Source of the DNA: Parachryseolinea silvisoli
GTDB taxonomy: Bacteria > Bacteroidota > Bacteroidia > Cytophagales > Cyclobacteriaceae
Length of the DNA: 64,000 bases
NCBI RefSeq assembly: GCF_021190955.1
Contig: NZ_JAIOAO010000002.1
Location: 1,550,001-1,614,000 of the forward strand
Direction: 5' to 3'
The notes under the pieces are model-generated. The model ran no database searches, had not been told where the DNA came from, and saw nothing but the letters and a program-made list of their open reading frames with translations. The number at the start of each line of letters is the position of its first letter. The stretch's first letter is position 1. This document shows, piece after piece, positions 35,492 to 44,246 of the stretch. A program made the translations under genes and the position numbers.

Positions 35492-35808
35492 TGTGCCGCC
35501 GGCACGTGCAAACCCCCGAGCAAAAAGGCTTGGGCTGTTAAATTTAACTGGATCCTTTTGTCTTGCCATATATAAGTTAGCGTATTTTGGCGATCCTATT
35601 GGATCACCGGCTGTCTATTCGAAGCGTTTTTCTAAGCCGATTCACTTAAAGCCCGAAGCCCTTAGCGTCAACAGCATCGGCATGGTAAACGTTAAAAAAT
35701 GTTAGATGTCTAATCGGGAATTATACCAAATCGCCGGGCATTTATAGCAAATGGGATAGGAGGCACGGTTTAAACTCGGATACTGAGTTTTATAAGCCAT
35801 GCTAATTC
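35492..35808. other. Intergenic stretch without a recognisable gene
   Basis: Only a short palindrome GTGCCGCCGGCAC (about 35494-35506) just after the merR stop is visible; it has no T run after it. A weak open frame (to 35705) ends in VNVKKC but matches nothing that I know. Confidence 0.4.
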
Positions 35809-36165
35809 CTACCCAGCATTTTTCTTTGTCACAAATTCGTCAAAGAAGAAATGCGGTAGACGTTGCCCATCGGTATTTCGTTTTTGTCGATATGGACCGT
35901 ATTGTTGTCGAACGAGGTGGTGTGCTGAATGTTTTGGGCAATTGCTCATGAATAGTCTTGATGTTCATCGCTGTTATTATTTTCCGTTCCCCGGTGTGGA
36001 TGACGACATAGTCCTTTACCCCTTCGATAAACAGAATGTCCTTGAAAAATAATCTTGAATGTTTTTCGGTCCGATTTTACAAACAAATAATCTCCTGCGA
36101 TTGTTTCGATATTACTATAGGCGTGGGAGTTGGCAGCGGCAAGCAGGTTGCCGTAAGCCCGCTCC
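35809..36165 (-). pseudogene. Decayed LytTR response regulator, C-terminal remnant
   Basis: Read on the minus strand, the pieces of a LytTR DNA-binding domain appear in order but in three frames: AGDYLFVKSDRKTFKIIF, then (after a shift near 36045) DILFIEGVKDYVVIHTGE with RKIITAMNIKTIHEQLP, then (after a deletion of the VHKSYIV strand near 35920) FDNNTVHIDKNEIPMGNVYR, then (after another shift) FFDEFVTKKNAG and a TAG at 35811-35809. No receiver domain or sensor kinase is left nearby. The chain of family landmarks is unmistakable, so this is a remnant of a LytTR regulator. Confidence 0.82.
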
Positions 36166-36243
36166 GGTCCCAATCCCGCGGGGTATGGTAGTTTGTGCAG
36201 CAGCGCTTGCTTGTCACACCGAAGAACGTTGCTAAATTCCGGC

Positions 36244-37080
36244 ATGAAATGGATCACCCGCGAGCGACCCAAGATTGACCGTATTGCCTGTCCGTGGCTC
36301 ATCCGGCGCTTTGTAGATTTGGAGGCGGAAGTTATCTACGTACCCTTCGACGAGGTCATTCCCAAAGCGCAGGCACTCGATGCTATCCCGTTCGATGTTC
36401 CGGGTGTAGCATACACGCACTACGGCGACCAATGCACATTTGACTACATCCTAAAAAAGCACCAACTGACCGACCCGGCGCTGCATACCCTTGCCATCAT
36501 CGTACGCGGCGCCGACACCGACCGCCACGATCTGGCGGCCCAGGCCTCCGGCCTGTGGGCTATCTCTGCGGGCCTGGCCCATAACATCACCGACGACCAG
36601 GAGCTCCTGGAAAGCGGCATGATGATCTATGACGCGCTCTACACGTGGGCCAGGCACCTCCAAAACGAAAAGCATACGCAAAACCCGATCGAAAATCTTT
36701 TACTCGACGTTTATAAGAAGTTCCTGAAGGTCAAGGGCGACAAAATACCCGAGTGGGCGCGCGAGCTCAAAGAAATCATCCAGGACCAAATCGACACCAA
36801 CCTCACGCTCAATCTCAAGCAGATATCGCAAAGCCTCAACGTCCACCCCAGCTATCTGTCACGCGAGTTCTCAAAGTACTTCGACGACCTATCCTTCGGC
36901 GACTATATCCGCAAGCTACGCATTGACCGTGCGCTCCAGCTCCTTCGTGACACCGACCACAACCTGTCGGAGATCGCCTACCTCACCGGCTTCTCCGACC
37001 AAAGCCACTTTACCCGGATTTTTAAGAAGGTGGTAGGCCAAAACCCGTCGGAATACCGAAAAAACCTGGCTAAAAAGTAA
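36244..37080 (+). CDS. ChrB-domain / AraC fusion regulator
   Basis: The protein has 278 residues when started at 36244 (MKWITRERPKIDRIACPW). Residues 1 to about 135 match the C-terminal domain of chromate resistance protein ChrB (RPKIDRIACPWLIRRFVD, FDVPGVAYTHYGDQCTFDYI). Residues about 180-275 are an AraC double helix-turn-helix (ISQSLNVHPSYLSREFSKYF, IAYLTGFSDQSHFTRIFKK). ChrB proteins usually act as chromate-sensing regulators of chrA, so here the sensing domain seems to be joined to a different DNA-binding domain. It lies ahead of a DUF2490 gene and chrA on the same strand. Confidence 0.88.
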   Translation: MKWITRERPKIDRIACPWLIRRFVDLEAEVIYVPFDEVIPKAQALDAIPFDVPGVAYTHYGDQCTFDYILKKHQLTDPALHTLAIIVRGADTDRHDLAAQASGLWAISAGLAHNITDDQELLESGMMIYDALYTWARHLQNEKHTQNPIENLLLDVYKKFLKVKGDKIPEWARELKEIIQDQIDTNLTLNLKQISQSLNVHPSYLSREFSKYFDDLSFGDYIRKLRIDRALQLLRDTDHNLSEIAYLTGFSDQSHFTRIFKKVVGQNPSEYRKNLAKK

Positions 37081-37146
37081 AAAGTATACAAAACGGTAAA
37101 ATCCGTTCTATTTTGCCACCGTGCTGCCTGCTAGCATTGCCTTACC

Positions 37147-37908
37147 ATGCAGCCGAAAATATCCCAACCCCTTTTTCTATTCGTACTCGCGATTGCCGGA
37201 CACTTCGCAGCCGCTCAGTCCATACAGAAAGAAGTCCATCATCGCGAGCAACTTTGGCTGGGCTTCTTTAACCAAACACGCCTCACTGACAAGTTTGGCT
37301 TTTGGGTAGACGTACATTACCGGCAAACCGGTACATTCATCGACCGCCCTTTCCAATTCATATTTCGCCCGGCGGTCACCTATTTCATCAAAGACAACTT
37401 ACGCATTAACGTAGGCTATGCGTTCGTCAACCACTTTCCTGCCAAAGGCCTTGGCACCTCGCGTCCGGAGCACCGCGTCTGGCAGCAGATCTGGTGGAAT
37501 CAAAAATACCCCGGCCTCACCACCTTACAATGGCTGCGTCTCGAAGAACGCTTCAACCACAAGATTGCCAACGACCAATTACTCGACGGCTACAACTTTA
37601 ACTACCGGTTGCGCTACAACCTATCGTTTTTTATTCCCCTCCTTGGCAAAGAGCTTGCGCCCAAAACGCCATTCATTGCTGTGATGAATGAGGTCTTCAT
37701 CAACTTCGGCGGCAAGATTGTCTACAACACCTTTGACCAAAACCGGTTCTTCGCCGGGCTGGGCTATCAATTTACACCGCACCTCAATGCCCAGTTGGGA
37801 TACATGAATGCCTTCCAACAGGAAGCAACCGGCAACAACTATATCTCCACCAACGCGATTCGCCTGTTCTTCTTCCATTCGCTGGACGTTCGCCCCAAAG
37901 ACGAGTGA
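37147..37908 (+). CDS. DUF2490 outer membrane beta-barrel protein
   Basis: The 253-residue protein has a signal peptide (about 1-23, ending AAAQS) and alternating aromatic/polar strands typical of a small outer-membrane barrel; it fits the DUF2490 family (EHRVWQQIWWNQK, LRLEERF, RLRYNLSF, NEVFINFGG, FAGLGYQF). The last strand ends in aromatic residues. Its function is unknown. It lies between the regulator and chrA, with 16 bases to chrA, so it probably serves the same chromate response, for example as a porin. Confidence 0.8.
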   Translation: MQPKISQPLFLFVLAIAGHFAAAQSIQKEVHHREQLWLGFFNQTRLTDKFGFWVDVHYRQTGTFIDRPFQFIFRPAVTYFIKDNLRINVGYAFVNHFPAKGLGTSRPEHRVWQQIWWNQKYPGLTTLQWLRLEERFNHKIANDQLLDGYNFNYRLRYNLSFFIPLLGKELAPKTPFIAVMNEVFINFGGKIVYNTFDQNRFFAGLGYQFTPHLNAQLGYMNAFQQEATGNNYISTNAIRLFFFHSLDVRPKDE

Positions 37909-37924
37909 TGCTAAATCAACGACC

Positions 37925-39064
37925 ATGAATCCGTCATACTCACTAAAAGACCTCATTATATACTTCCTCAAACTCGGCACCTGGGGTTTCGGCGGTCCGG
38001 TCGCGCTTGTAGGCTACATGCACCGCGACCTGGTAACCGATAAGAAGTGGATCGCCGAAGAAGACTATAAAGAAGGCCTCGCCCTTTCCCAGCTTGCACC
38101 GGGGCCGTTAGCCGCCCAACTGGCCATCTATATCGGCTATGTGCATTACCACCTGGCCGGAGCCACCCTGGTCGGCCTGGCGTTCGTGCTACCCTCGTTT
38201 CTTATGGTTCTCGCCATCGGCTATGCCTATGTCGCCTACGGCGGGTTACCCTGGATGCAAGCCGTCTTTTATGGAGTCGGTGCCGCCGTGATTGGCATCA
38301 TCGCGGTAAGCAGCTATAAACTCACCACCAAAAGCATTGGAAAAGACAAATTGTTATGGGCCATCTTTTTGATCGTCGCCATCATCACGTTCGCCACCGG
38401 TCAGGAAATTCTGTGGGTCATTCTTCTGGCAGGTGTTATCGTATGGTTCGTAAAAGCGCCGCCTCGCTGGTTGGCCTCGCAGGCGCAGGCAATCGTACCG
38501 TTCATGCTCGCCCAGATTCAACCCGTCGCCACCGAGTCCAGGCTATGGCAAATAGCCGTCTTCTTCACCAAAGCCGGTGCCTTCGTGTTTGGCAGCGGCC
38601 TCGCGATAGTACCGTTTCTGTATGGCGGTGTTGTAACCGAATATCGATGGCTCAACGAGCAGCAGTTCCTCGACGCGGTCGCCGTCGCGATGATCACGCC
38701 GGGTCCGGTGGTCATCACGGTGGGGTTCATCGGCTACCTTGCAGCCGGTTTCTGGGGAGCAGTAGTAGCGGCTCTTGCCACGTTTTTACCATGCTACCTT
38801 TTTACCGTCTTGCCCGCGCCCTATTTTAAGAAGTACGGTAAACATCCGGCCATCAAAGCTTTTGTTGACGGAGTCACCGCCGCCGCTATCGGTGCCATTG
38901 CCGGCGCCGTATTTGTACTGGGCAAGCGCACCCTGGTAGACTTACCCGCGCTGGCGATAGCCCTCGTCGCAATCATTATTTTACTGAAGTTTAAAAAACT
39001 ACCGGAGCCACTCATCATTGCGGGAGCCGCTATACTCGGACTGACATTAAAACTCATTGTATGA
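37925..39064 (+). CDS. chrA: ChrA chromate efflux transporter
   Basis: The protein has 379 residues when started at 37925 (MNPSYSLKDLIIYFLKLG). It is a full-length two-domain CHR transporter: the first half has FLKLGTWGFGGPVALVGYMH and the second the parallel motif FFTKAGAFVFGSGLAIVPFL. It has about ten to eleven membrane helices. The family expels chromate from the cytoplasm. Some close homologues have other roles, but the ChrB-type regulator in the operon supports chromate. Confidence 0.92.
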   Translation: MNPSYSLKDLIIYFLKLGTWGFGGPVALVGYMHRDLVTDKKWIAEEDYKEGLALSQLAPGPLAAQLAIYIGYVHYHLAGATLVGLAFVLPSFLMVLAIGYAYVAYGGLPWMQAVFYGVGAAVIGIIAVSSYKLTTKSIGKDKLLWAIFLIVAIITFATGQEILWVILLAGVIVWFVKAPPRWLASQAQAIVPFMLAQIQPVATESRLWQIAVFFTKAGAFVFGSGLAIVPFLYGGVVTEYRWLNEQQFLDAVAVAMITPGPVVITVGFIGYLAAGFWGAVVAALATFLPCYLFTVLPAPYFKKYGKHPAIKAFVDGVTAAAIGAIAGAVFVLGKRTLVDLPALAIALVAIIILLKFKKLPEPLIIAGAAILGLTLKLIV

Positions 39065-39320
39065 ACAGAATAGCGCTAAACAAAAAGATATACTTTGTTC
39101 AATAATGTATTTAGTAGCATGCCAGACCTTCGGCAAGAATCTACCGGAGCTGGCCAGGCTATTTCTCTGGCCTCCAAGCGCCGGCACCATCCTTGATCTT
39201 CATGTCAGGCATTATTTTCGTCACTTTAAAAAACCGATCTATTCATTCCTTCCTTTTTGGGAGAAGCATATGACATTCCCGTTCCGATGTGCCGGCCGCT
39301 TGCCCCCGCGGCTTCGTGCA

Positions 39321-40073
39321 CTATAACAACCCACCCGATACTGTAATCCTCTCGCCTGTTACCCACCCCGAATCGTCCGACGCCAGGAACACGGCAACTT
39401 TCGCAATATCTTCCGGCTGACCGGTTCGACCCAACGGCGTATTCGCCACCATTTGTTTCTCCAGGTCGCCGCCAATGATACCGGCAGCATGCGTTCCTTC
39501 CGTTTCGGTAACACCGGGCGCAATTGTATTGATCCGTATTTTTCTTCCTCCCAGTTCTTTTGCCAATAGCTTCGTCATCGTGTCAACGGCCGCTTTTGCT
39601 GCACAATATACAACAAGACCCGGCATGGGATTTTGGCTTACCGTAGAGCTGATATTGATGATACTTCCACCGCGATCACCAAACAGTTCCACCGCATTTT
39701 GAGTAGACAGCAAGTTGCCCAGAACATGCGTGTTGTATTGTGCATAGAACGTCTCCTCCGTAACAGCCTCTAACGGTTCGAATTTGAAAACGCCGGCATT
39801 GTTGACCAAAATATCCAGTCCACCAAAGGAGTTTTTTGTTTCGGTAAAAAGTCTTTTTACATCGGCCGCTTTGGTGACATCACCCTGCACGGCAATCGCT
39901 ATACCACCGTTGCGGGTAATCTCCTGTACGACTTTATCAGCGCCCTCTTTACTTGATGCGTAATTGACAACGACTTTCGCGCCCGCCGTGGCAAATGCTT
40001 TTGCAATGCCGGCACCTATCCCTTTTGATGCGCCCGTCACCACGGCTACTTTATCCTTTAATTTTAAGTCCAT
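39321..40073 (-). CDS. SDR family oxidoreductase (glucose 1-dehydrogenase-like)
   Basis: A 250-residue classical short-chain dehydrogenase with TGASKGIGAGIA, NNAG, the Ser in NISSTVSQ, catalytic YCAAK and the C-terminal GWVTGERITVSGGL. It is of the large FabG/glucose-dehydrogenase-like group, so the substrate cannot be told. It diverges from an HxlR regulator, which most likely controls it. Confidence 0.88.
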   Translation of the reverse strand: MDLKLKDKVAVVTGASKGIGAGIAKAFATAGAKVVVNYASSKEGADKVVQEITRNGGIAIAVQGDVTKAADVKRLFTETKNSFGGLDILVNNAGVFKFEPLEAVTEETFYAQYNTHVLGNLLSTQNAVELFGDRGGSIINISSTVSQNPMPGLVVYCAAKAAVDTMTKLLAKELGGRKIRINTIAPGVTETEGTHAAGIIGGDLEKQMVANTPLGRTGQPEDIAKVAVFLASDDSGWVTGERITVSGGLL

Positions 40074-40125
40074 TGTTATTTGTTTTTAATGTGCTGCAAT
40101 AGTGGGGCAAATAGTCGCTGTTGGC

Positions 40126-40169
40126 AAGTATGTACTTTTTTGTATCGTATGAACTAAAAGGTATGTATT
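40126..40169. promoter_or_regulatory. Candidate HxlR operator
   Basis: AAGTA-TG-TACTT (40126-40137) is an inverted repeat, and the GTATGTA part recurs at about 40161-40167. Both lie between the divergent SDR and HxlR genes, where an HxlR repressor would be expected to bind. Confidence 0.4.
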
Positions 40170-40201
40170 GGTGGTTATCAAGTGCTTGTAATGAAATAAA
40201 A

Positions 40202-40609
40202 ATGAAAAATAAATCGGTTGTTGCTGAGGCAACGCAAATGTGCGCAGTGGATTACGCGTTCAAGCGCATCGGCGGGAAATACAAAGCCCGGATTTTGTGG
40301 TACCTGAACATGAAAAAGGTGCTGCGGTATGGTGAGCTGACCAGAACCCTGCCCGATATCACCACGAAAATGCTGACGCAAACGTTACGGGAGCTGGAGG
40401 AAGATAATTTGATCGTCCGAAAGATGTATCACGAGGTGCCGCCCAAAGTGGAATATTCCTTAACCGAAACGGCGCAGGAGCTGATTCCGTTTATAGCGCA
40501 TTTACACAACTGGGGCAAAAAGCAAATAGAAAAGGAATCGTTGGCTAACCGGATTCATGCCGATGAGCGTGCTCTGGCGGTTTGCCAAACCGAGTGTGGG
40601 CTTAATTGA
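40202..40609 (+). CDS. HxlR family transcriptional regulator
   Basis: The protein has 135 residues when started at 40202 (MKNKSVVAEATQMCAVDYAF). It has the HxlR winged helix: AFKRIGGKYKARILWYL, LRYGELTRTLPDITTKMLTQ, LRELEEDNLIVRKMY and a wing PPKVEYSLTETAQEL. A Cys near the N-terminus (Cys14) is at the place where redox- or electrophile-sensing HxlR members such as YodB/HypR carry their sensor Cys. It probably controls the divergent dehydrogenase. Confidence 0.87.
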   Translation: MKNKSVVAEATQMCAVDYAFKRIGGKYKARILWYLNMKKVLRYGELTRTLPDITTKMLTQTLRELEEDNLIVRKMYHEVPPKVEYSLTETAQELIPFIAHLHNWGKKQIEKESLANRIHADERALAVCQTECGLN

Positions 40610-40673
40610 TTACCTCGTCACAGACAAGGTTGATTTGTTAATTTCTAAATTACCATAAAACGGTCGCGCAAAG

Positions 40674-41267
40674 TCAATACATTTTTTCCCAGAGCTTCAG
40701 ATTTCCTTTGAATAGTGTGTCGACCAGTTCGAAGTTGGTCGGAACGATCCACTCGTCTGTGAAATAGGTGGCAAGGCGTACACCAGACGGTAATGAGCTA
40801 AGCTTGTTGGATGTATGGGCACCGTATGTAGTATAAAACCCAGCGCTCAGCGCAATGGTTTGGTCAATACTATTGCGTGGTTCTATGTTCTCGAAGAACG
40901 AATTATACAAATAGAATCCGTTGAAATCGCGGAAGTCGATCGAGATGATGTTTGCGTTGATGTAGGTCGTATTGGTAAGCCCGTAAGAAGCGGAGAGCGT
41001 TCTGGATAATTCAACAAGCTCCGACCGCTGCTCGACACCGGTGAAATGACCATGGGTAAGTGTGGCGCCGACCATACAAAACTTGCCTACACCTGAACCG
41101 ATATCCAGCACCTTAATGCCGCGCCGGCTAACCAGAAATTGGGCTGCTGCTTTCGCGACAGAAATTGGAGTCCAATGCTTTCTGGCCAACAGCCTGATAT
41201 GGTCCGGGTAGATCGCGTCGAAGTCGTCGTCTGTGCTGTCAATCAGGGGCAGGAGTTCAAGGTTCAT
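40674..41267 (-). CDS. Class I SAM-dependent methyltransferase-like protein
   Basis: The 197-residue protein contains a Rossmann-type SAM-binding motif I (VLDIGSGVGKFC), a motif II acidic residue (FTGVEQ) and NANIISIDF with NSFFENI in the motif IV region. The N-terminal helix region (about 1-45) resembles methyltransferases that act on proteins or small molecules. The target is unknown. It stands alone. Confidence 0.75.
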   Translation of the reverse strand: MNLELLPLIDSTDDDFDAIYPDHIRLLARKHWTPISVAKAAAQFLVSRRGIKVLDIGSGVGKFCMVGATLTHGHFTGVEQRSELVELSRTLSASYGLTNTTYINANIISIDFRDFNGFYLYNSFFENIEPRNSIDQTIALSAGFYTTYGAHTSNKLSSLPSGVRLATYFTDEWIVPTNFELVDTLFKGNLKLWEKMY

Positions 41268-41514
41268 AAATGAATCCCCAATTTAGCGGCAATCCTCTTC
41301 AAAATACCCGTTTAGCAGCAAAATCTAACAGAAAGTAGCGGCAGGGACCTCCGACTAAGCCTGCATTCCAAATAATTGGAAATCATCGTCAGCGTTGAAA
41401 CAGTTAGGTATTCACGCTATCTTTATCAAAGGAGCATTGAAATGCAGCACGATAATTTAATTTAGTGGGGAAAAAGCTGTCATAAAGAAGTAGGAGCGAC
41501 GCAGCAACAACGCC

Positions 41515-41862
41515 ATGGCCGTAGATAACCTTCAGGTACTAGACATCATTGAAGTCATGGAGCCTTTTCTGGAAAGAAAGCGGCCATCCGAAGACATTCG
41601 ACCACGACTTGATATTGGATATAAGATAGAAGGTCAAAGTATTATTATTCACGAGATTCGACCTTTGTGGGATGATGCTTCAAAGACCATCTATCCTGAA
41701 GTGGCAAAGGCTACGTTTGTAAAAGCCAAAAATCATTGGAAAGTGTTTTGGCGTCGAGCTGATCTAAAATGGCATGCGTATGAGCCAACGCCTACCGTTA
41801 CGACACTTGAGGGTTTTGTAAAGCTGGTCGAGGAGGATAAACATGCATGCTTTTGGGGATGA
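41515..41862 (+). CDS. DUF3024 domain protein
   Basis: The 115-residue protein fits the DUF3024 family end to end: RPRLDIGYKIEGQSIIIHEI, RPLWDD, AKATFVKAKNHWKVFWRRAD, LKWHAYEP and the C-terminal CFWG. Its function is unknown in the literature that I recall. It is the first gene of a tightly overlapping operon: its stop TGA overlaps the next start as ATGA. Confidence 0.82.
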   Translation: MAVDNLQVLDIIEVMEPFLERKRPSEDIRPRLDIGYKIEGQSIIIHEIRPLWDDASKTIYPEVAKATFVKAKNHWKVFWRRADLKWHAYEPTPTVTTLEGFVKLVEEDKHACFWG

Positions 41863-42263
41863 TCAGGAGTGGAATTTTAAAATCCTTCTCTACTACTTTC
41901 ATCTGTTTGGTCTGGCTGGCCAACGGACTGTTATGTAAAGTTCTAAACCTCGTTCCCCGACATCAGGAAATCGTAGCGCGAATTCTTGGTGAGCAGTATT
42001 CCGAGCCGTTCACGAAGGTCATTGGTATTTCAGAAATAGTACTGGCCGTTTGGATCGTAAGCAGAATCAAGAGTCGCTTTTGTGCGGTTTTTCAAATGGC
42101 GATCGTTGGAATGATGAATATTATAGAGTTTATTATCGCCCCTGATTTACTTCTTTTCGGAAGAATGAATATCATGTTTGCTTCCATGTTCATTATGCTT
42201 ATTTATGTCAATGAATTTATCCTCGGCAAGCACAAAGCGATTCGCAATAAACAGATGATTTGA
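41859..42263 (+). CDS. DoxX-like four-helix membrane protein
   Basis: The protein has about 134 residues and four membrane helices (MIRSGILKSFSTTFICLVWL, ISEIVLAVWIVSRI, AVFQMAIVGMMNIIEFII, MNIMFASMFIMLIYVNEF). It fits the DoxX-like family (quinol oxidase subunit-like membrane proteins). The start at 41859 overlaps the DUF3024 stop by ATGA; an earlier ATG at 41847 in the same frame is possible. The stop overlaps the next start by one base. Confidence 0.75.
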   Translation: MIRSGILKSFSTTFICLVWLANGLLCKVLNLVPRHQEIVARILGEQYSEPFTKVIGISEIVLAVWIVSRIKSRFCAVFQMAIVGMMNIIEFIIAPDLLLFGRMNIMFASMFIMLIYVNEFILGKHKAIRNKQMI

Positions 42264-43000
42264 TGTTCGGTTTTTTGAAAGATCATCCGTTCACAGTGAC
42301 AAGCCATTTTGATGCTTCGCTCGTATTGACGTATGCCGTCCCGAAAGCGCAGCTTGAAACGTTTATTCCCGAGTGTTTGACACTCGATACGTTCGAAGAA
42401 AAATGGGCCTTCATTGCCGTAGCAATAGTCAAAACGAGGAACCTCCGACCGAAGGGATTTCCTGGATTTATAGGGAACGATTTTGTGCTGATAGGATATA
42501 GAATATTTGTTAAGTATAACACAAGCTACGGCAAGAGACTACGCGGATTGTACATTATCCGGTCAGAGACTGACAAGATCAGGATGGCAATTCTGGGTAA
42601 TATATTCACACATTACAACTACCTGAAAACGGACATCAGCTTTCAACGAGCAGGAACAATTATTGACGTAAAGTCATCGAAATCAAATCTATCCGTAAAG
42701 GTCGAGGACAGCCCTGCAGAAATTACTCTTCCCAGTCACTCTCCTTTTAAAGATTGGAAAGAGGCCAGGCGATTTGCGGGACCCCTTCCTTTTACGTTCA
42801 CGTATGACAAAAAGAAAAAGGAGGTCCTTATTATTGAAGGTGTAAGAGAAGATTGGACGCCAAGACCGGTAAAGGTTGTTGAGAGTAACGTGGGTTTTGT
42901 AGACAGCCTGAAACTCGAAGGTACCGTTCTTGCCAGTGCTTTTGTGATTGATAACATTCCGTATTATTGGAAGAAAGGGAGGAAGGACCCATGGAAGTAA
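42263..43000 (+). CDS. DUF2071 (YqjF-like) protein
   Basis: The 245-residue protein matches DUF2071 (acetoacetate decarboxylase-fold-like): AVPKAQLETFIPECLTLD, WAFIAVAIVKTRNLRPKGFP, GYRIFVKY, RGLYIIRSETD and the later beta strands. The catalytic Lys of acetoacetate decarboxylase is not evident, so enzyme activity is uncertain. The ATG at 42263 is the better start; a TTG at 42260 is next to it. It overlaps its upstream neighbour by one base and the next gene by ten. Confidence 0.82.
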   Translation: MFGFLKDHPFTVTSHFDASLVLTYAVPKAQLETFIPECLTLDTFEEKWAFIAVAIVKTRNLRPKGFPGFIGNDFVLIGYRIFVKYNTSYGKRLRGLYIIRSETDKIRMAILGNIFTHYNYLKTDISFQRAGTIIDVKSSKSNLSVKVEDSPAEITLPSHSPFKDWKEARRFAGPLPFTFTYDKKKKEVLIIEGVREDWTPRPVKVVESNVGFVDSLKLEGTVLASAFVIDNIPYYWKKGRKDPWK

Positions 43001-43761
43001 CGACGAGGAAGCCTTTCCAGGGGGTAATGAATATTATCCGATTCAACTGGCACTTTTACGTTGCGGCAGCTGCCGTTGTTTCTATTTTATTAGCAGCAAG
43101 TATGATGTTGGATATGCTGGCCTTTCGGATTTGTATTCTGATTGCGGCAGGTATTGTCATATCTACTTTTATTTCGCTATTGGTTTCTTATTATGTTTAT
43201 GATCGCTCGGATTTGTACAGTTTCAGATGGCTTCAACGGTTTAGAGAGTCCGCGAATTTGAACATTATAAACGTTCATGCAGGCTTCGATGAGACGAGTG
43301 GGATACTACGAAATAACTTTCCAAAGGCTAATCTTCGAGTGTTTGATTTTTATGACCCTCAAAAGCATACTGAAATTTCCATTGCGCGGGCCAGGGAAGC
43401 TCATCCGGCATTTCCGGAAACGCTTAAAATCAAAACAAACCATTTCCCCGTTCTAGCGAATTCAGTCGATTCCATTTTCAATGTCTTCGCCTTACATGAA
43501 GTGCGGGATCGGAAAGAGCGTATACAATTTATCGAACAACAGGCAGTGGCTTTGAAAAATACTGGCAACATCGTTGTAGTCGAACATTTGCGTGACCTGC
43601 CAAACTTCCTCGCCTACAACATCGGATTTTTCCATTTCTTAGCTGGGCGAGAATGGTATGACAATTTCCAACAAGCGGGACTTTCTGTCGACAACAAGTT
43701 TAAGATTACTTGTTTTATCACTGTTTTTGTTTTAAAGAAAGCTGATGGAAATACACCTTAA
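42991..43761 (+). CDS. Membrane-anchored methyltransferase-like protein
   Basis: The protein has 256 residues; the start at 42991 has GGAGG-like sequence before it. Two membrane helices near the N-terminus (about 20-45 and 48-72) are followed by a degenerate class I methyltransferase-like domain: IINVHAGFDETSG at the motif I place, LRVFDFYDP, SVDSIFNVFALHEVRD as the post-motif segment and NIVVVEHLRDLPNFLAY. The glycine-rich motif I is weak (HAGFDET), so SAM binding is not certain. A quinone- or lipid-modifying role is an inference only. Confidence 0.65.
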   Translation: MEVTTRKPFQGVMNIIRFNWHFYVAAAAVVSILLAASMMLDMLAFRICILIAAGIVISTFISLLVSYYVYDRSDLYSFRWLQRFRESANLNIINVHAGFDETSGILRNNFPKANLRVFDFYDPQKHTEISIARAREAHPAFPETLKIKTNHFPVLANSVDSIFNVFALHEVRDRKERIQFIEQQAVALKNTGNIVVVEHLRDLPNFLAYNIGFFHFLAGREWYDNFQQAGLSVDNKFKITCFITVFVLKKADGNTP

Positions 43762-44146
43762 GATTGTCGGTTCGTTTTTGATTGCCTTATCACTGATGCA
43801 CATCATCATTCCCAGGTATTTCAAGTGGGAACAGGAACTAGCGTCATTGTCCCTCATTACCAAGCAGATTCTTTACGTTCATACTTTTTTCATTGCCTTT
43901 ATTGTCATATTGATGGGCCTGCTGTGCCTCTGCTATTCACATGAGCTGGTGTATAATCCCTTTGGAAGAATCATATCGTTGGGACTGTTTGGATTCTGGC
44001 TGACGAGGTTGACCTTTCAATTCTTTGTATACTCACCGGCGCTTTGGAGAGGTAAAAGGTTTGAGACGGCGATGCATGTTGTGTTTTCATTGATATGGAC
44101 CTACTTTACAGGCGTCTTTCTCTTCTCTTATTTGGTCCAGTTGTAA
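43745..44146 (+). CDS. Small four-helix membrane protein
   Basis: The 133-residue protein has four predicted membrane helices (IVGSFLIALSLMHIII, ILYVHTFFIAFIVILMGLLC, RIISLGLFGFWLTRLTFQFF, MHVVFSLIWTYFTGVFLFSY). I do not recognise the family. It overlaps the preceding methyltransferase gene by 17 bases and closes the operon; the His and Cys in helices 1 and 2 might bind a cofactor. Confidence 0.7.
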   Translation: MEIHLKIVGSFLIALSLMHIIIPRYFKWEQELASLSLITKQILYVHTFFIAFIVILMGLLCLCYSHELVYNPFGRIISLGLFGFWLTRLTFQFFVYSPALWRGKRFETAMHVVFSLIWTYFTGVFLFSYLVQL

Positions 44147-44246
44147 CCAGCGTGCAGAGCAACCCTTCCATGACAGCAGCATTATGGCCTGATCGATCTT
44201 TGTTAACACTGGAAAATTTGACAGAAGCTCCGTAGCTTTCGATGCC

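Noticed and set aside
35946-36302. 118-codon open frame on the minus strand taken as an intact gene
   Set aside because: It joins random sequence to one frame of a LytTR domain; the rest of the domain continues in other frames, so it is a pseudogene.
39057-39326. 89-codon open frame after chrA
   Set aside because: It starts inside the chrA stop, has no domain, and is better explained as spacer.
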